Shown: positions 23,481 through 34,713 of the stretch, piece by piece
Position numbering within the stretch: the first letter of the stretch is position 1
Layout: each line of letters starts with the position of its first letter
NCBI GenBank assembly: GCA_022814565.1
Contig: JAKLNG010000020.1
Coordinates: forward strand, 124,001 to 188,000
Direction: 5' to 3'
Origin: Phaeophleospora eucalypticola
Lineage: Eukaryota > Ascomycota > Dothideomycetes > Mycosphaerellales > Mycosphaerellaceae
DNA: 64,000 bases
The notes under the pieces: generated by a model
Seen by the model: the letters and a program-made list of their open reading frames with translations, nothing else
What the model was told of the DNA's origin: nothing
The model's database searches: none
Translations under genes and position numbers: made by a program

Positions 23481-24031
23481 AGCAGCCGTACCCTCACGGC
23501 CGCGACACACAGCAACAGCAGCACAACTTCGATCGACAGGCCCCAAGAGCATGGAGGCAATGCAAACATGCACCAAACTATCAGCACACCTACAGTGCTC
23601 CCAACGAAAATGCATCTAGCCACCAAGTCAATGCAAAGCACCGTTGGTAACTGAAGCAAGCAAACACCGAGAGGCACAGCGGGCTCGATGGTTTTACTTG
23701 GAGAAAACCATCTTGGATTAGAAGATGGCCTAGGGTGAATGAGACCAGATACAGGTCACGAGAAGAAGCATGAACCAGGAGTGAGAACAGACCAACACAG
23801 CGAGCTCCGATCTGGGTATTTGTAAAACGGGCGATGCACCCACAAAAAGGCACAGGCTGGCATAGCAGAAGCCAGAGACAGACAGAAAAGCGAGAAAAAT
23901 GAGTATAAAACCTTCCTGCCATTCATCTATAAGACGCCAACTTAGCCCACCGCCTTGATTCTAGAGCCTCCAAATGGGTATCAATCATCAAGTCATATCA
24001 AAAGCAAAGAAATGAACCCCGCACCCTCCCT
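23481..24031. other. intergenic, convergent 3' regions
   Basis: About 550 bases between convergent genes. No coding feature seen. Confidence 0.45.
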
Positions 24032-25348
24032 TCACCTCCCAGCACACCCACACCCCATCCACCTCCACCAACCCCCCTTCCCCCTCTCCCTCTTCCCGCC
24101 AGCAGAACCACCACTCCCAACCGAACTCCCCGTCTTCCTCCAACTCCCAAACCTTCTCCTCAGCGGCACATCCTCATCATCATCATCCTCAAAGAAGCAA
24201 GCCGGGTACTGCGTCGATCCATAAGCACTAACAGTCGCCCCGCTATCCCTCCTCAGCAAACTCCCGAAAGAAGTCCTCGGACCCGGCGTAGGAGCCACCA
24301 CGGGCGAAGTGATAGTGTCGTCGGACCAGCGGGAGAGGAGAAGGTCTGGGGATGTACAAGGCGGTTTGGCGGTGGAGTTGGAAGTTGTGCGGCGGGAGGA
24401 TTTTGAGGCTACGGTTGAGGAGGTGGAGTCGGAGGAGAGGATGCGAGACGGCGGAGGGGTGCGTTGAGGTCGGCTGTGGGGTTTGGCTTTTGGTGTTGCG
24501 CCGGTGCAGGTGCTGGAGGTGAGGAGGCTGTCGTTGCGGCTGCGGGCGGAGGAAGTGATGGATTCTTTGCGGGGGCGGTAGGAGGTGGAGGGAGGGGTGA
24601 CTTCGGCGAGGGGAAGGGGGGAGATGATTGTTGGTTGTCTGAAGAGAAAGGCATTAGTGATCAGGTAAGCGTGAGGAGTGGAGTGAGGGACGGACCTGGG
24701 AGGCGGCGTAACTTGCTTGATGACGGGGAAGAGACGATAGCTGTCGTTCGTGCTCGCAGGTGGTCGGGTTGGAGGTGATATGGGAACGAGCTGCTCTATT
24801 CTCTCCGCCCCTGCTTTCGCGGGCGGAGAATCTTGGAATCGTGGCGCTGCAGAGGGTGTCGGTGTTGGCGGCAAGCCAAAGTCGAATCTGTCGATCGCCG
24901 GGTCGATCTTGGGTGTAGGAGGCAGCTCAGGACTAGGTATCGCAGGCGTATGATCTCGCATGTAATAGTCGATGATTCCAAGAGAGATTTCAGATTGCCT
25001 TGTGCTGTTCCGGGAAAGGATGCTGGGGCGTCGTGTGCGGAGAGCAGAGTCGCGCGCTGTCCATGCTTCTGACAACGCGGAGTCGACGACTTTTGGGTCG
25101 CGAAGATTCTCGCATTGCGATTCTGAACTCTCCTTCCTTGATGGCGGAGGAGCTTTGAGTTCGGTTGGAGAAGGTCTTGTATACCTTGTCGCGGCAATGT
25201 TCAGAGGCTTTGGGCGCAGTGCAGCACGCTCTCTCGTCCGTAGAATCTGAACGCGCTCATCTCGAGGCTCAATGGAAGATCTCGAAAAAGTTGAAGTGGA
25301 AGTCGTTGCAGGACTCCAGTCCTCAGGAGTCATCTTTCTCGTAGCCAT
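24032..25348 (-). CDS. Pro/Ser/Thr-rich disordered protein with Trp/Cys C-terminus
   Basis: Start at ATG 25348 (MATRKM; a second ATG five codons on gives MTPEDW). The roughly 420-438 residues are almost entirely low complexity, rich in Pro, Ser, Thr and Arg, with repeated PPTP-type phosphorylation-prone motifs. The 57-base segment 24639-24695 has GT..AG ends, a CACTAAT branch-like site and a length divisible by three, so it is probably an intron whose retention would not shift frame. An acidic run (EDDDDEDV) precedes the basic end KRERGKGGWWRWMGCGCAGR, where the Trp cluster and two Cys next to basic residues suggest membrane attachment by palmitoylation. I do not recognise the family. The long frame and the matching 5' context favour a real gene. 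Confidence 0.55.
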   Translation of the reverse strand: MATRKMTPEDWSPATTSTSTFSRSSIEPRDERVQILRTRERAALRPKPLNIAATRYTRPSPTELKAPPPSRKESSESQCENLRDPKVVDSALSEAWTARDSALRTRRPSILSRNSTRQSEISLGIIDYYMRDHTPAIPSPELPPTPKIDPAIDRFDFGLPPTPTPSAAPRFQDSPPAKAGAERIEQLVPISPPTRPPASTNDSYRLFPVIKQVTPPPRSVPHSTPHAYLITNAFLFRQPTIISPLPLAEVTPPSTSYRPRKESITSSARSRNDSLLTSSTCTGATPKAKPHSRPQRTPPPSRILSSDSTSSTVASKSSRRTTSNSTAKPPCTSPDLLLSRWSDDTITSPVVAPTPGPRTSFGSLLRRDSGATVSAYGSTQYPACFFEDDDDEDVPLRRRFGSWRKTGSSVGSGGSAGGKRERGKGGWWRWMGCGCAGR

Positions 25349-26988
25349 AGTCGAAATCGATAGTTCAAGTAAAACCGTCGCAAACCGTCGCAGCACTTAC
25401 CACGAGCGTAGTAACGTGCGCTCGACACGTCTCCTACGACATTCTTGTACGCATACATCCAGCTGCAGAGGGAGATCCAGCATGTTGGTGGACGTGAGGG
25501 GCGGAATGCAGCAGAGGCTCGACCTGTCAACAAGAAGCCAGGCAAGAGCCGGGTGGGCGGGACAGGTCGTGAGAGTGTGGTTGTTGGTGACGGTGGTCGA
25601 TCGCGCGCATGAGCGCTTTCACTCGACGGGGGAGGAATTCTTGAGTCCAGGCCAATGGGAAGGCGGGAGAATCGTGGGGATGAGTGATGCAAGGGATGTG
25701 AATTTTCGTATTGCTTAACTTCGAAGACATGAAGAAGATGTAAACAAGATGGCAGAGAAGAGAGCGTGAGACTGCAAGCATACGTCAATAGAGATGGCTG
25801 TTGGTAAGTATCGCATGTAGATATTGTTGTTGAGTATGTTGCGACGTGAAGGATGCAGTTTGTCATGTACAAAGATGTCGCAACCCTCTTGCGCAAGGCT
25901 GGGGGACAAGGGGAGAGGTCGCATCGCTGAGACGTGGAAGGGAGTCGACTAAGCTTTGTTGAGGACCTATTTTCTGCCTCTGGCGAGAGGAGTGCTGCGT
26001 CGCAGGTGCAGGAAGTGCGCAGGTGTGGTGGTTCAAGAAACAGCTGTTCGCACGAGCGGTCGCTCTTGATGTCTCGCCTGAATGCAGGAGACTGAATATC
26101 TGCCAGGGAACAGTTCATGTGCTTCAAGAAAGAAGTCACGGTTACATTGTTGCTATGCTGCGACGCTGATGTTCGAGTTGCAGTCGCGGTTGAAGAGTCT
26201 GCCTTATGTTGATACAGAAAGCGGATGAAGTGGTGAGCTGTCCTTCCGATGCTGCCTGAGGCCACAACATTGGAGGGTTTCGCCGACATCATGCCGGCAT
26301 CCGGCTCTCCTCCCTTCTTTCCCCGTCGACAACCGCTTTGCACCACCACCATCACCTTCACCACGGTCAATGCTGGTCAACGCTCCGCCGGGTCTGCCAT
26401 CCAGAAGCTCATCAAGGGACCGCCAGAAGCCGTTCCGTGGATCTGACGGGCAGCAAAAGTACGAACCGCCTGGAGCACTGCGATGAGCGAGCATCACCCT
26501 CCGCACGTCAGCATGTCGTGCAACGGGCGATAAAGCTCTAGACGAAAACGACTTGCGAAAGCTTTTGTAGCTTGTTCGACTGCGTCAGCGAATCCGTCGG
26601 TCTTCCGCACCGCCACCAGGGCTCACTCAATGGCACCATGAGCTGACGTCTGCTGTCCGATCCCGACAGCCCTGGATGAGGATCTCGAACAGGAGAGTGC
26701 ATTGATCCCGCTATCATGCATCACTGAACCTCCATAAAGACAGCCCTTTCTCGCTAGCTGGCTTTAGATGGCTTACTGGTCTTGCAGTCTCGTACCTTGA
26801 CAGTCCCAGCCAGAGAATTAGCTTGTACATTGCAGCTGTCTATATCATTATCTCAGCTCCTGCCCTCTGTGCGCCATGCCTGAAAAGCCTGCAGCGCCGC
26901 CAACTTGCAGCGACGAGCCATTTGAGGTCTGGGTTGTCAACAGTTTGTGATCTCGGTCTGCCATTTCGACCTTCACTCTGCCAACAGC
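25349..26988. other. intergenic, divergent promoter region
   Basis: About 1.6 kb between divergent genes. A minus-strand frame covers most of it but has low-complexity composition without domains and I do not accept it. Probably long 5' leaders and promoters. Confidence 0.4.
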
Positions 26989-28653
26989 ATGCATCTGTGT
27001 ACTCTGAGAGATCTGGACAACACGGAGGGATCTGTCCAGCTTCACTCCAAATCGGAAGACGGCCACCTCATCTTGCACCCACAACCTAATGCTCAGGATC
27101 CAAATGATCCGCTTCGATGGCCCACGTGGCGAAAGCGCATCTGCTTCTTCAGCGTATGCTTCTTCGCCTTCATGACCAACTACGCCATCGGAGGTCTTGC
27201 TCCAGCCTTCTATCCACTCAGCTTGCAGTTCCAAAAGTCGATGACCGAGACAAGTGAATTACTGATCTGGCCAATCTTGGTGCTTGGCGTCTTCAATTTC
27301 CTCTGGGTGCCACTGGCAAACTACATCGGCAAGCGGCCCGTCTTCATCTTTACCACGCTGCTGCTCGCTGTGGCGTATCTATGGGGAGCACTCGCCAAAT
27401 CATTCGAAAGTCTCTTCTGGAGCAACAATCTCGCAGCCTTTGCCGGGTCTGCCAGTGAAGCGGTCGCCGCTTCCATCGTTAATGATGTCTTCTTCTTGCA
27501 CGAGCGAGCAAATCTGATGAGCTGGTACATGAATGCGATCTCCGGAGGCAACACGATTGGGCCTCTGATATGCGGATTTGTTGTCAGCCACAGCAGCTGG
27601 CGAGTGCATAAGTGGCATGCTTTCGGGCTAGTGGTGCTTAACTTTCTGCTCGTTCTTCTATTCGTCCCCGAAACACGTTATGATCGTTCGTACATTGAAC
27701 CGGATCTGGACTCGGATGCCAATACCGGCTTTTCTACCTCACCGAACCTAGAGCCGCGCAAAATTTTGCCAACGTTGGAGCATCCAGATGTACACGAGGT
27801 CAGTCCCAGAATTTCAGACCCTGAGAAAGGACATAGTCCTCCAGTGGTCAAGAATATCCACCCGGCCAAGCACCAAAACACCACAACGTTCACAGCTCAA
27901 CTTCCGAAAAAGTCCTTCTGGCAAGACCTGAACATCTGGCCGGGCCTCCTCCCCCACACCAACCCGATCCTCCTCTTTCTCCGTCCTCTGCCGCTCATCT
28001 GCTACCCAGCCGTCATCCTCTCCTTCCTGGGCTTCGCCGTCTCCCTCGCCTGGGTCGTCGCAATCAACATTCTCAACTCCTTCGTCCTACAAGCCGCACC
28101 CTACAATTTCAGCCCCGAAATCAACGGCCTGATAAACATTCCCGGCCTGCTCGGAAATCTCTTCGGCGCCTGGATCGGTGGTTGGTGTGTGGATCGGTAT
28201 AGCGACTGGCAGAGCAAACGCCACGAAGGTCGATTCGAACCGGAGACTCGACTTCATCTCTTAGTCATCCCCACCCTGCTCGTCCCAGCCGGCTGTCTAG
28301 TCTGGGGCTACGGTGTCGAAGATTCCCTACACTGGATCTCTCTCTTCTTTGCGAATGGCCTTGTTTCCGTTGGCTTGACAGCCGTGCCTTCAATGACGAT
28401 GACTTACGTGTCAGATTCGTACCTCCCTATCAATGCGGATTGTCTCACGTTGGTGGTCGGGTTGAAGAACGTTGTTGCTTTTGGCTTCTTGTATGGAGTT
28501 GTGCCGTGGGTTGATGAGGCGGGGTATGTGAGTGCTTTTGGGACGCAGGCGGGCGTATTTGTGGCGATTATGGCGCTGGCGATCCCTGCGGTGGTTTGGG
28601 GTGGGAGGTTGAGGCATTGGAGTGCCGGGTGGAGGGTGATATTGCGGAGTTGA
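26989..28653 (+). CDS. MFS transporter (DHA/HOL1-SVOP-like)
   Basis: A single-exon protein of about 554 residues starting at ATG 26989. After an acidic N-terminus the motif DPNDPLRWPTWRK, typical of fungal drug:H+ antiporter relatives, leads into twelve hydrophobic helices. The first half includes NYAIGGLAPAFYPLSLQF and the loop LANYIGKRPVF, which stands at the MFS signature position between helices 2 and 3. VPETRYDR follows helix 6, as in this group. The central cytosolic loop is about 100 residues and disordered. The second half contains GNLFGAWIGGWCVDRYSDW. Plasma-membrane export or uptake of small molecules is likely; the substrate cannot be inferred. No biosynthetic cluster surrounds it. 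Confidence 0.85.
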   Translation: MHLCTLRDLDNTEGSVQLHSKSEDGHLILHPQPNAQDPNDPLRWPTWRKRICFFSVCFFAFMTNYAIGGLAPAFYPLSLQFQKSMTETSELLIWPILVLGVFNFLWVPLANYIGKRPVFIFTTLLLAVAYLWGALAKSFESLFWSNNLAAFAGSASEAVAASIVNDVFFLHERANLMSWYMNAISGGNTIGPLICGFVVSHSSWRVHKWHAFGLVVLNFLLVLLFVPETRYDRSYIEPDLDSDANTGFSTSPNLEPRKILPTLEHPDVHEVSPRISDPEKGHSPPVVKNIHPAKHQNTTTFTAQLPKKSFWQDLNIWPGLLPHTNPILLFLRPLPLICYPAVILSFLGFAVSLAWVVAINILNSFVLQAAPYNFSPEINGLINIPGLLGNLFGAWIGGWCVDRYSDWQSKRHEGRFEPETRLHLLVIPTLLVPAGCLVWGYGVEDSLHWISLFFANGLVSVGLTAVPSMTMTYVSDSYLPINADCLTLVVGLKNVVAFGFLYGVVPWVDEAGYVSAFGTQAGVFVAIMALAIPAVVWGGRLRHWSAGWRVILRS

Positions 28654-29053
28654 CTTGAGAGAAAGGATTGCTGAGGAGCACAGCGTTCTTTAAGTAATCT
28701 TGCTGGCAAGTAGATTGAACCGAGCCAAACATTTCACATGTTGGAAGGCGAAGCTTGGGTGGCCACAGAATGAGAACATTTCGGCTACGCAGTCTAAAAT
28801 TTCGAAGCTTTATTACCGCAGTGATCCGCTTTCAGACTGATCGCTCATCTCTGGGCTCCAGCTAGCTCATTCACATGTCAAAGCAGCGATGTGCCTCAGG
28901 CACGACTTTCCGTTGCCCTTCGCAACACCCGAAGGCAACAACGCGGAAACAGCCCCACCATCTTCAACTTCACATCGTCCCGAAGAGCATGGCCAACGAC
29001 TCTCTCAACCCAATGTAACAATCAAGCCGTTCGGATAGAAAGGAAAAGCCTCC
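28654..29053. other. intergenic
   Basis: About 400 bases between two plus-strand genes. Nothing supported. Confidence 0.45.
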
Positions 29054-32000
29054 ATGGCCTACGACATTCTCTCCGCCGAAATCGACCGCATCACCTCGTC
29101 CCCATATCCCAGCCAACTCCGAACTCTCAGGGACATCGTCGCCACCCAAACTACCACTGCAGAAATCGCACAATGGGCCGCGAGCAAACCGTGCTTAATT
29201 GAACCTCTGGTCGCGTGTTTACTGGACGGACTGCAACAATGGAGTTATGTGTTGGAAATTCTGGGAGTGTTTGCGAGAGAGAGGAGGGTACGGGATGCGG
29301 TTTTGAGGAGAGAGCCGACGTTGCTGCATACCTGTGTAGCGAACGCGGTGAAGTTTGGAACTAGTGATGGGAAGGAAAAGATGCGGTGGAGGGCAGTGGC
29401 GATTTCGTTGCTCGCGAGGCCGTTGCCGGATACGGTGGCGTTGCCGGCGGAGGCGCAGGGGTTGTTTGTGGGATTGGTAGAAGAGGCGGCGAAGAAGCCG
29501 TGTGCAAGGACGATTGAGCCGGTCTACCTCCTTCTTTCTGGAACTGGGAGTTTGCTTCTGGGAGTTTTGTCGACGGAGACGCTGGTTAAGTTCGAAGAGC
29601 ATTTGCTTAATATTCTGCGCAGCGGAGCTGGGGCCCCGGATCAGTGTATCAGTCTTTACTGTCTGAGCATCATGAACGTGGTTTGCTCGTCCCTGGATCC
29701 GGAATTTAGACTCACGGCGAGCTCGTATACGAGTTCGGATTTCTTGCAGAGTACGCCGACTTCTTCGCGCTGGAAGGCGGAGGCGATGCAGCAGTTCTTC
29801 ACTGGCAGCAAAGCGCAGCGGAGCATGCAACTGATCGTTCTGGTCGTGCTGTGGGCTGCATCGAAGAGCTCGACAGATGCCGCTAGTGAGAAGATCAAGG
29901 CCTTGGTGCTGGCGAACGAGGTCATACTTGCGATCCCGGTCGATTTGCGGAAGAATTGGTGCACGGCGAATACGATTACGGTGCGTAAGTTGCAGGAGAA
30001 GTTGGTTGCGGAGGGGCAGGATGAGACGGTTAAGACGCTGGCGTTGCGATTCCTTGGAAAGCTTTGCGAATTGGATTCGCTGCCGCATCCTGTGTTGGAG
30101 AGTCTGGAGATGACGTTCTTGGAGCCGAGGAGTGTGCAGATTGCGCACACGCTGGGGGCGAGTGTGAACGATACGGAGCTCTTTTCGAGCGTTCTTGCCA
30201 GAGCGTCGATCAGTTTGCTTTTACAGAATGCCGTCAACTACGCCATTCGCGCAGAATCGAGCGAGCTTGCGTCTGGTCTGGCGGCTGTCACACGTAGCAT
30301 CCGCGACTCAGTGTCGATTATCGAGGAGCAGAAGATTACGGGCCACGAAATTAGAGCAACCTTGAACGATGCTGCTTTTACCCAGAGTCTCTCAACACTG
30401 CGAGATTTGGCGCAGCAATCTGTCGATCAACACAAAGACTCTCAGGCCTCGGGGTGGTGCAGAAAAGCTCTCCATCGGATGCGCTCCAACTTGGCTCATC
30501 AGATCAGCGACTTGCTTCTGCGAGCTTGCCATAGCTCTTCCATGAGCCCCGGATCAATGACGCTGCTTCTCAGTCTACATGCTTCTTCGGCGAGAGGAGA
30601 CTTACAATGCGCGCACGACAGGCCGGTCATTCGGGACGACATTGAGTTTGGAGGTCTGGATGAAAGCCCGGAGGATGTTGACGATTGGAGGGAAGCCCTG
30701 CAGACACATTTCAAGGCGCGAGCACTAGTCGAGCAGGACGCTGTGACTCGGCTATTCGCGAGAGCCTGTGCGAGCTTGGAAGCTCGATGTGAGAATGTGG
30801 AGCAGCCGCTGAGAGCGGAGCGTGAGAAGAGACAGGCCGCAGAAGAGCACAATGCTGATCTGACGCGAGCATTTGCGGAGATGGAGGCGAAGAACGTCGA
30901 TATGACGATCCAGCTCCGCGACTTGGAAGAGGAGAAAGAGCAGCGAGCTCATGATCTGGAAAACCATCGGGAAGAGAACGCACAGCTTTTGGATCGGGTC
31001 TCGACTCTGGAGCAGAGGCTGAGAGATGCCCAAGCAGATGGTGAGAGACAGCTTGCCGAGTTGCAACAAGCGAAGCAAACGAACGAGCTAGATACCGCCA
31101 GCGCGATTGCGAAGAAGCAAGAGGAGGTCGATGATCTCCAAGACGCTCTTGAGGAGTCGAATCGTGATGCTGCGGCTCAGGAGCAAGAGCTGTCAGCTCT
31201 GCGAAGCGATTTACATGATGCGAGATCGGGACGAGAGAGCGTGGAAGAGAACCTCCAGGCCGCAAACGCGCATATCACGGAGCTTGAAGTGTCCATGAAT
31301 ACTCTGAAGCAGACCAACGAAGAATTGCGGACCACCAACACCGGTCTCCAATCTGACCTCACCACCGCCAACGGCAATCTCGCTACAACACACTCCGAAC
31401 TCACATCCCTGCAAACCCAACTCCAAAATGCCCACGCCGAGCTCTCCGACCTCCGCGCCACTTTCCAGCGCGAAATCACCGACCTCCGCACCTGCTACAC
31501 CCAACAACTCGACTCCGCAACCGAAAGCTCCCGCCAGCTCCAGGGCTCCAACGACTTTCTCACCGCCCGCATCGAAGCTCTGCAAAAAGAGCACGCACTC
31601 ACGACTTCCGACCTCGAAACCCGGACCGCCAAAGTCGCGGACCTAAGAAAACGAATCGAGAAACTACAAGACAAATGCCGCGAAAAAGACTGCCAGATTG
31701 CAGAAGCAGAAGCAATGCGTGCGAACTTGATGGCTGCAATGGGGATCTCGAAACCCTTGGGCGCGAACGCGAAGCTGCCGGTCAGGGAGAAGGGGGATGA
31801 GGCAATGCAAACGCAGACGCAAGAGGAATTCGACATATCGACGATGCTGGATCCTTCCCCAGACCGGGCAGCAAATGTCTCCTCCTTGCTCGAACCTCAC
31901 CACGAAGGAGAGGAATATTCACTTTCCGAACGCACCCCAAAACGCCCTCGCTCCCACCTCCAGTCCCTCCAGCGAAAATCTAAGCCCGCACTTCCAACAT

Positions 32001-32356
32001 TCCCAACCACGGCCAAATCTTCCCATAACCGCGCCAGCACCGGTGGACGACACCATAATCAACTTCAGAAAACTTCCTCACAAGTGCAGACGAGACGGCA
32101 GACCTTAGGTATCATCTCAGGCAACACTGTCTCCGCTCGAAAACTGGGTCCACCGGTGACGTTTAAGTCTCCCCTCGCGACGACGACGCTCGCGACGACA
32201 GGAATGGGAGGGAAAGAGGACGTTGGGGAAGACGAGAGCACATTCGAAGGCAGTGAAATCTTCTCTGGGACGCAAGGGGCGAGGATGCTGGAAGAGAATT
32301 TTGGAGGAAGGGGGAGGGGGAGGGAGGCGTTTGATGGGGGGACGATGATGGAGTAA
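29054..32356 (+). CDS. large helical-repeat and coiled-coil protein, unknown function
   Basis: A 1100-residue intronless protein. Roughly residues 1-560 are alpha-helical with HEAT/ARM-like helix pairs (for example WSYVLEILGVFARERRVRDAV). Residues about 570-910 form a long continuous coiled coil with heptads, starting near ADLTRAFAEMEAKN and ending at DKCREKDCQIAEAEAMRAN. The last 180 residues are disordered, with basic patches such as RTPKRPRSHLQSLQRKSK, a possible nuclear signal. A helical-repeat head plus coiled coil is seen in tethering, cytoskeletal and chromosome-associated proteins, but I find no signature that decides between them. There is no membrane segment and no catalytic motif. 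The start at 29054 is the first ATG in frame and lies in a good context (CTCCATGG). Confidence 0.8.
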   Translation: MAYDILSAEIDRITSSPYPSQLRTLRDIVATQTTTAEIAQWAASKPCLIEPLVACLLDGLQQWSYVLEILGVFARERRVRDAVLRREPTLLHTCVANAVKFGTSDGKEKMRWRAVAISLLARPLPDTVALPAEAQGLFVGLVEEAAKKPCARTIEPVYLLLSGTGSLLLGVLSTETLVKFEEHLLNILRSGAGAPDQCISLYCLSIMNVVCSSLDPEFRLTASSYTSSDFLQSTPTSSRWKAEAMQQFFTGSKAQRSMQLIVLVVLWAASKSSTDAASEKIKALVLANEVILAIPVDLRKNWCTANTITVRKLQEKLVAEGQDETVKTLALRFLGKLCELDSLPHPVLESLEMTFLEPRSVQIAHTLGASVNDTELFSSVLARASISLLLQNAVNYAIRAESSELASGLAAVTRSIRDSVSIIEEQKITGHEIRATLNDAAFTQSLSTLRDLAQQSVDQHKDSQASGWCRKALHRMRSNLAHQISDLLLRACHSSSMSPGSMTLLLSLHASSARGDLQCAHDRPVIRDDIEFGGLDESPEDVDDWREALQTHFKARALVEQDAVTRLFARACASLEARCENVEQPLRAEREKRQAAEEHNADLTRAFAEMEAKNVDMTIQLRDLEEEKEQRAHDLENHREENAQLLDRVSTLEQRLRDAQADGERQLAELQQAKQTNELDTASAIAKKQEEVDDLQDALEESNRDAAAQEQELSALRSDLHDARSGRESVEENLQAANAHITELEVSMNTLKQTNEELRTTNTGLQSDLTTANGNLATTHSELTSLQTQLQNAHAELSDLRATFQREITDLRTCYTQQLDSATESSRQLQGSNDFLTARIEALQKEHALTTSDLETRTAKVADLRKRIEKLQDKCREKDCQIAEAEAMRANLMAAMGISKPLGANAKLPVREKGDEAMQTQTQEEFDISTMLDPSPDRAANVSSLLEPHHEGEEYSLSERTPKRPRSHLQSLQRKSKPALPTFPTTAKSSHNRASTGGRHHNQLQKTSSQVQTRRQTLGIISGNTVSARKLGPPVTFKSPLATTTLATTGMGGKEDVGEDESTFEGSEIFSGTQGARMLEENFGGRGRGREAFDGGTMME

Positions 32357-34713
32357 GACGACCAGAAGACGACGAGGAGAGGGTGAGAGTGAGTAGAAAG
32401 GAAGACCATGAGATGTCTCCCTCGTGAAGGACAGGCAGATAGCTGGGGTGAATATTGCTAGAGTCGGCAGTAAGACGAAATGGAAGCGGAAGAGGGTATG
32501 GCCATCTTTCGTCCATATGCTCCTCTCTCAAAGGCCCGGACTTCTCTGCTATGTAGTCCTGTGTTGATTCAGATTCCGCTTTCTGATGTCCCTGATGGCT
32601 CTGGCTTGCGGGCAAAACAGGCGAAGAATGAATACCAGCGAATTTGACTTACGCTGTGCCATATGCCGAGAGGAACCCGCAAACAGGAGCAATACCTCCT
32701 AGTTGCAGTGAGTTCGGCGTTTTTGAGAAACCCTTTGCGTAGAGAGATCAAACAAATGAGGTCCAGCACACCGATATACTACCTTGGCTAGTAGATCTAC
32801 CTAGGCAGCCCCGCCCGCGCCACCAGATTGCATTTGGGTGTGCTTCCACACTTCCCAGATCAAATCGATCTCCAATTCCCGCTCTGGGTGCGTGCGCTTC
32901 AATTGGCGACGCGGACAGTGCGTGTGGAAGAGAGATCTGAGACTAACGCTGGCACTGAGACTTCGACGTCACCTCACCTAGGAAGAGAGACATGTAGAAG
33001 ATCTGCGATGCGGTGCGACAGAGTGGCTTCTCGGGTGAGACCTTTGAGGTGAGACCTACGACTCGGAGGCCTTGTGCGGTGCGGTCAGTCACATGAGAAA
33101 ACGAGATGCGGTCGGGCAAGCAAGCGTCGGCGTTTGAACGCCGCAGGTCAGATCAAAAGATACGCTTTAGACTTGTGGGCGCAGTTGGTTTTGCTAGTCG
33201 ATTGCGCGCATGCGCGCTACGCGTATTGTTGTATGAGGGCAAGCAGTTGGGTAGAGAGGCGTGAGACGGAGGGAGCCGGGAAGGCTGAGAGGATGCTGGA
33301 AGCTTTCAGCCACCGCGGTTGCAGAGGCCTGGTTGATGGGAGAACGGGAGTCTCGGCACCGAAGGCCGAGAGAACGCAGCCTTATTGGGCTCTGAGATCT
33401 TGTTTTCTCTCCATGTTTGGCGGATATTGCGTTTCCTGCAGGGCGAGTTGGTGAATCGGAGGATGGTGAAGGCTGCCGCGCAGAGGATGTGGCTGCATTC
33501 AAGCTTGAGTGGGTGGAAAGGTAGTTGGGTAGTATATGCAAGTCTATTGCAAGCAGCGGAGACGCCGTGGTTTGCAGACGATGTGTGAAAGTAGGAAAGA
33601 GGGGGATTCGTGAGGGGAGTGGAGAAGACTGGTGTGCTGGATGGTGATGATGATGAGATGGGCGACTGTGCCACGATGCTGCAGGAGGCCGGCGAGACAG
33701 ATCCGAACAAATCACCACGATTCGTATTTTCTGCGCCTGGCGTTGTGCAGAAAAGTCGGTCACTGTCGCGGTCTATGGAGATGGATATAGGTGGCGGGAC
33801 GTATAGGCGCAGTCCTGAATGATGTTTTTATCGAAGTCTCAATTCAGGTCAAAGGATTCAGGAGGAAGGGAAGTGCTGATGCGCGCCCTGGCTGGCAACA
33901 ACAATACTCCTGCTGATGAGTCGATGTATTGATGTATGTGTATGGGGAAGAGTGGATGACGGGTCTGCGGCGAGGGGGTGCCGAGAGCGGCGCAGATGCT
34001 GTTCTGGGCGACAGCAGACGAGGCGGAAAGTCTGTTGCGCGTATCCTGCGTCTAATTGACTCTGTTCGGCGGCTCTTCTGCAGTCGTGCATCGGAACAAA
34101 TACGCTTCGCGGCCTGGCGTCGAGGTTGCTCTGAGGTGTGTGTTCGAGCTTCCGCAGTTTTACGCGTACGGTCTATGCAAATGGGCGGCAACGCTATGCG
34201 GGTGATCAGGACGGTGGCTCGGATGCGCATTGATTGCTCTCCTCGCCGTCCGGCTGCGCTTGTCCAGCTGCCGGTCAGGCAGTTCCTCTGGACGTCCAGC
34301 AGATATTCGGTCGACGACTTCTGGGCGTTGGTGGAGGTGTGGTTGATGAGGGCGGAAGAAGCCATCATCCTTGTTCCTGGTCTTTCTTTTCACCCGGCCC
34401 TCACATCACTTTCACACTTCTGACGTTGATCATCCCGCTGACGCCGTTGCCGTTGCACACACCTCGACACCTCACTTCCTCTCCTCTCTCTCCCTCGCTC
34501 TCCTCTCCTCGACACCCTCTCACGCCGCACTGCGTTTGGGCAACACCGTCCTTTTCGTCGCTTCCACTCGCCTGGGAAGCGCCGTGCGACGCTGTGAAAC
34601 GCTTGTCTACCCTCGAGCCCGCATTTGTCACCCGCGCTTCCCATCCTCCACCGACTCGACTCGACTATTCTCTCCCGACCGATTGACGCTCTCCCGACCT
34701 CTCGCCGGCTCGT
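32357..34713. other. 2.4-kb gap with pyrimidine-rich end
   Basis: No convincing gene is visible. A 189-codon minus-strand frame at 33194-33763 is His/Ser/Pro-rich and domainless. The final 270 bases (about 34440-34710) are strongly CT-rich on the plus strand, as in promoters and leaders of well-expressed fungal genes, and directly precede the RING-like gene. Confidence 0.4.

Noticed and set aside
25330..26370. 346-codon minus-strand frame
   Set aside because: Low-complexity composition, no domain, and it overlaps the start of the disordered-protein gene; most likely leader and promoter DNA.
33194..33763. 189-codon minus-strand frame
   Set aside because: His/Pro/Ser-rich and domainless; no supporting splice or neighbour context.
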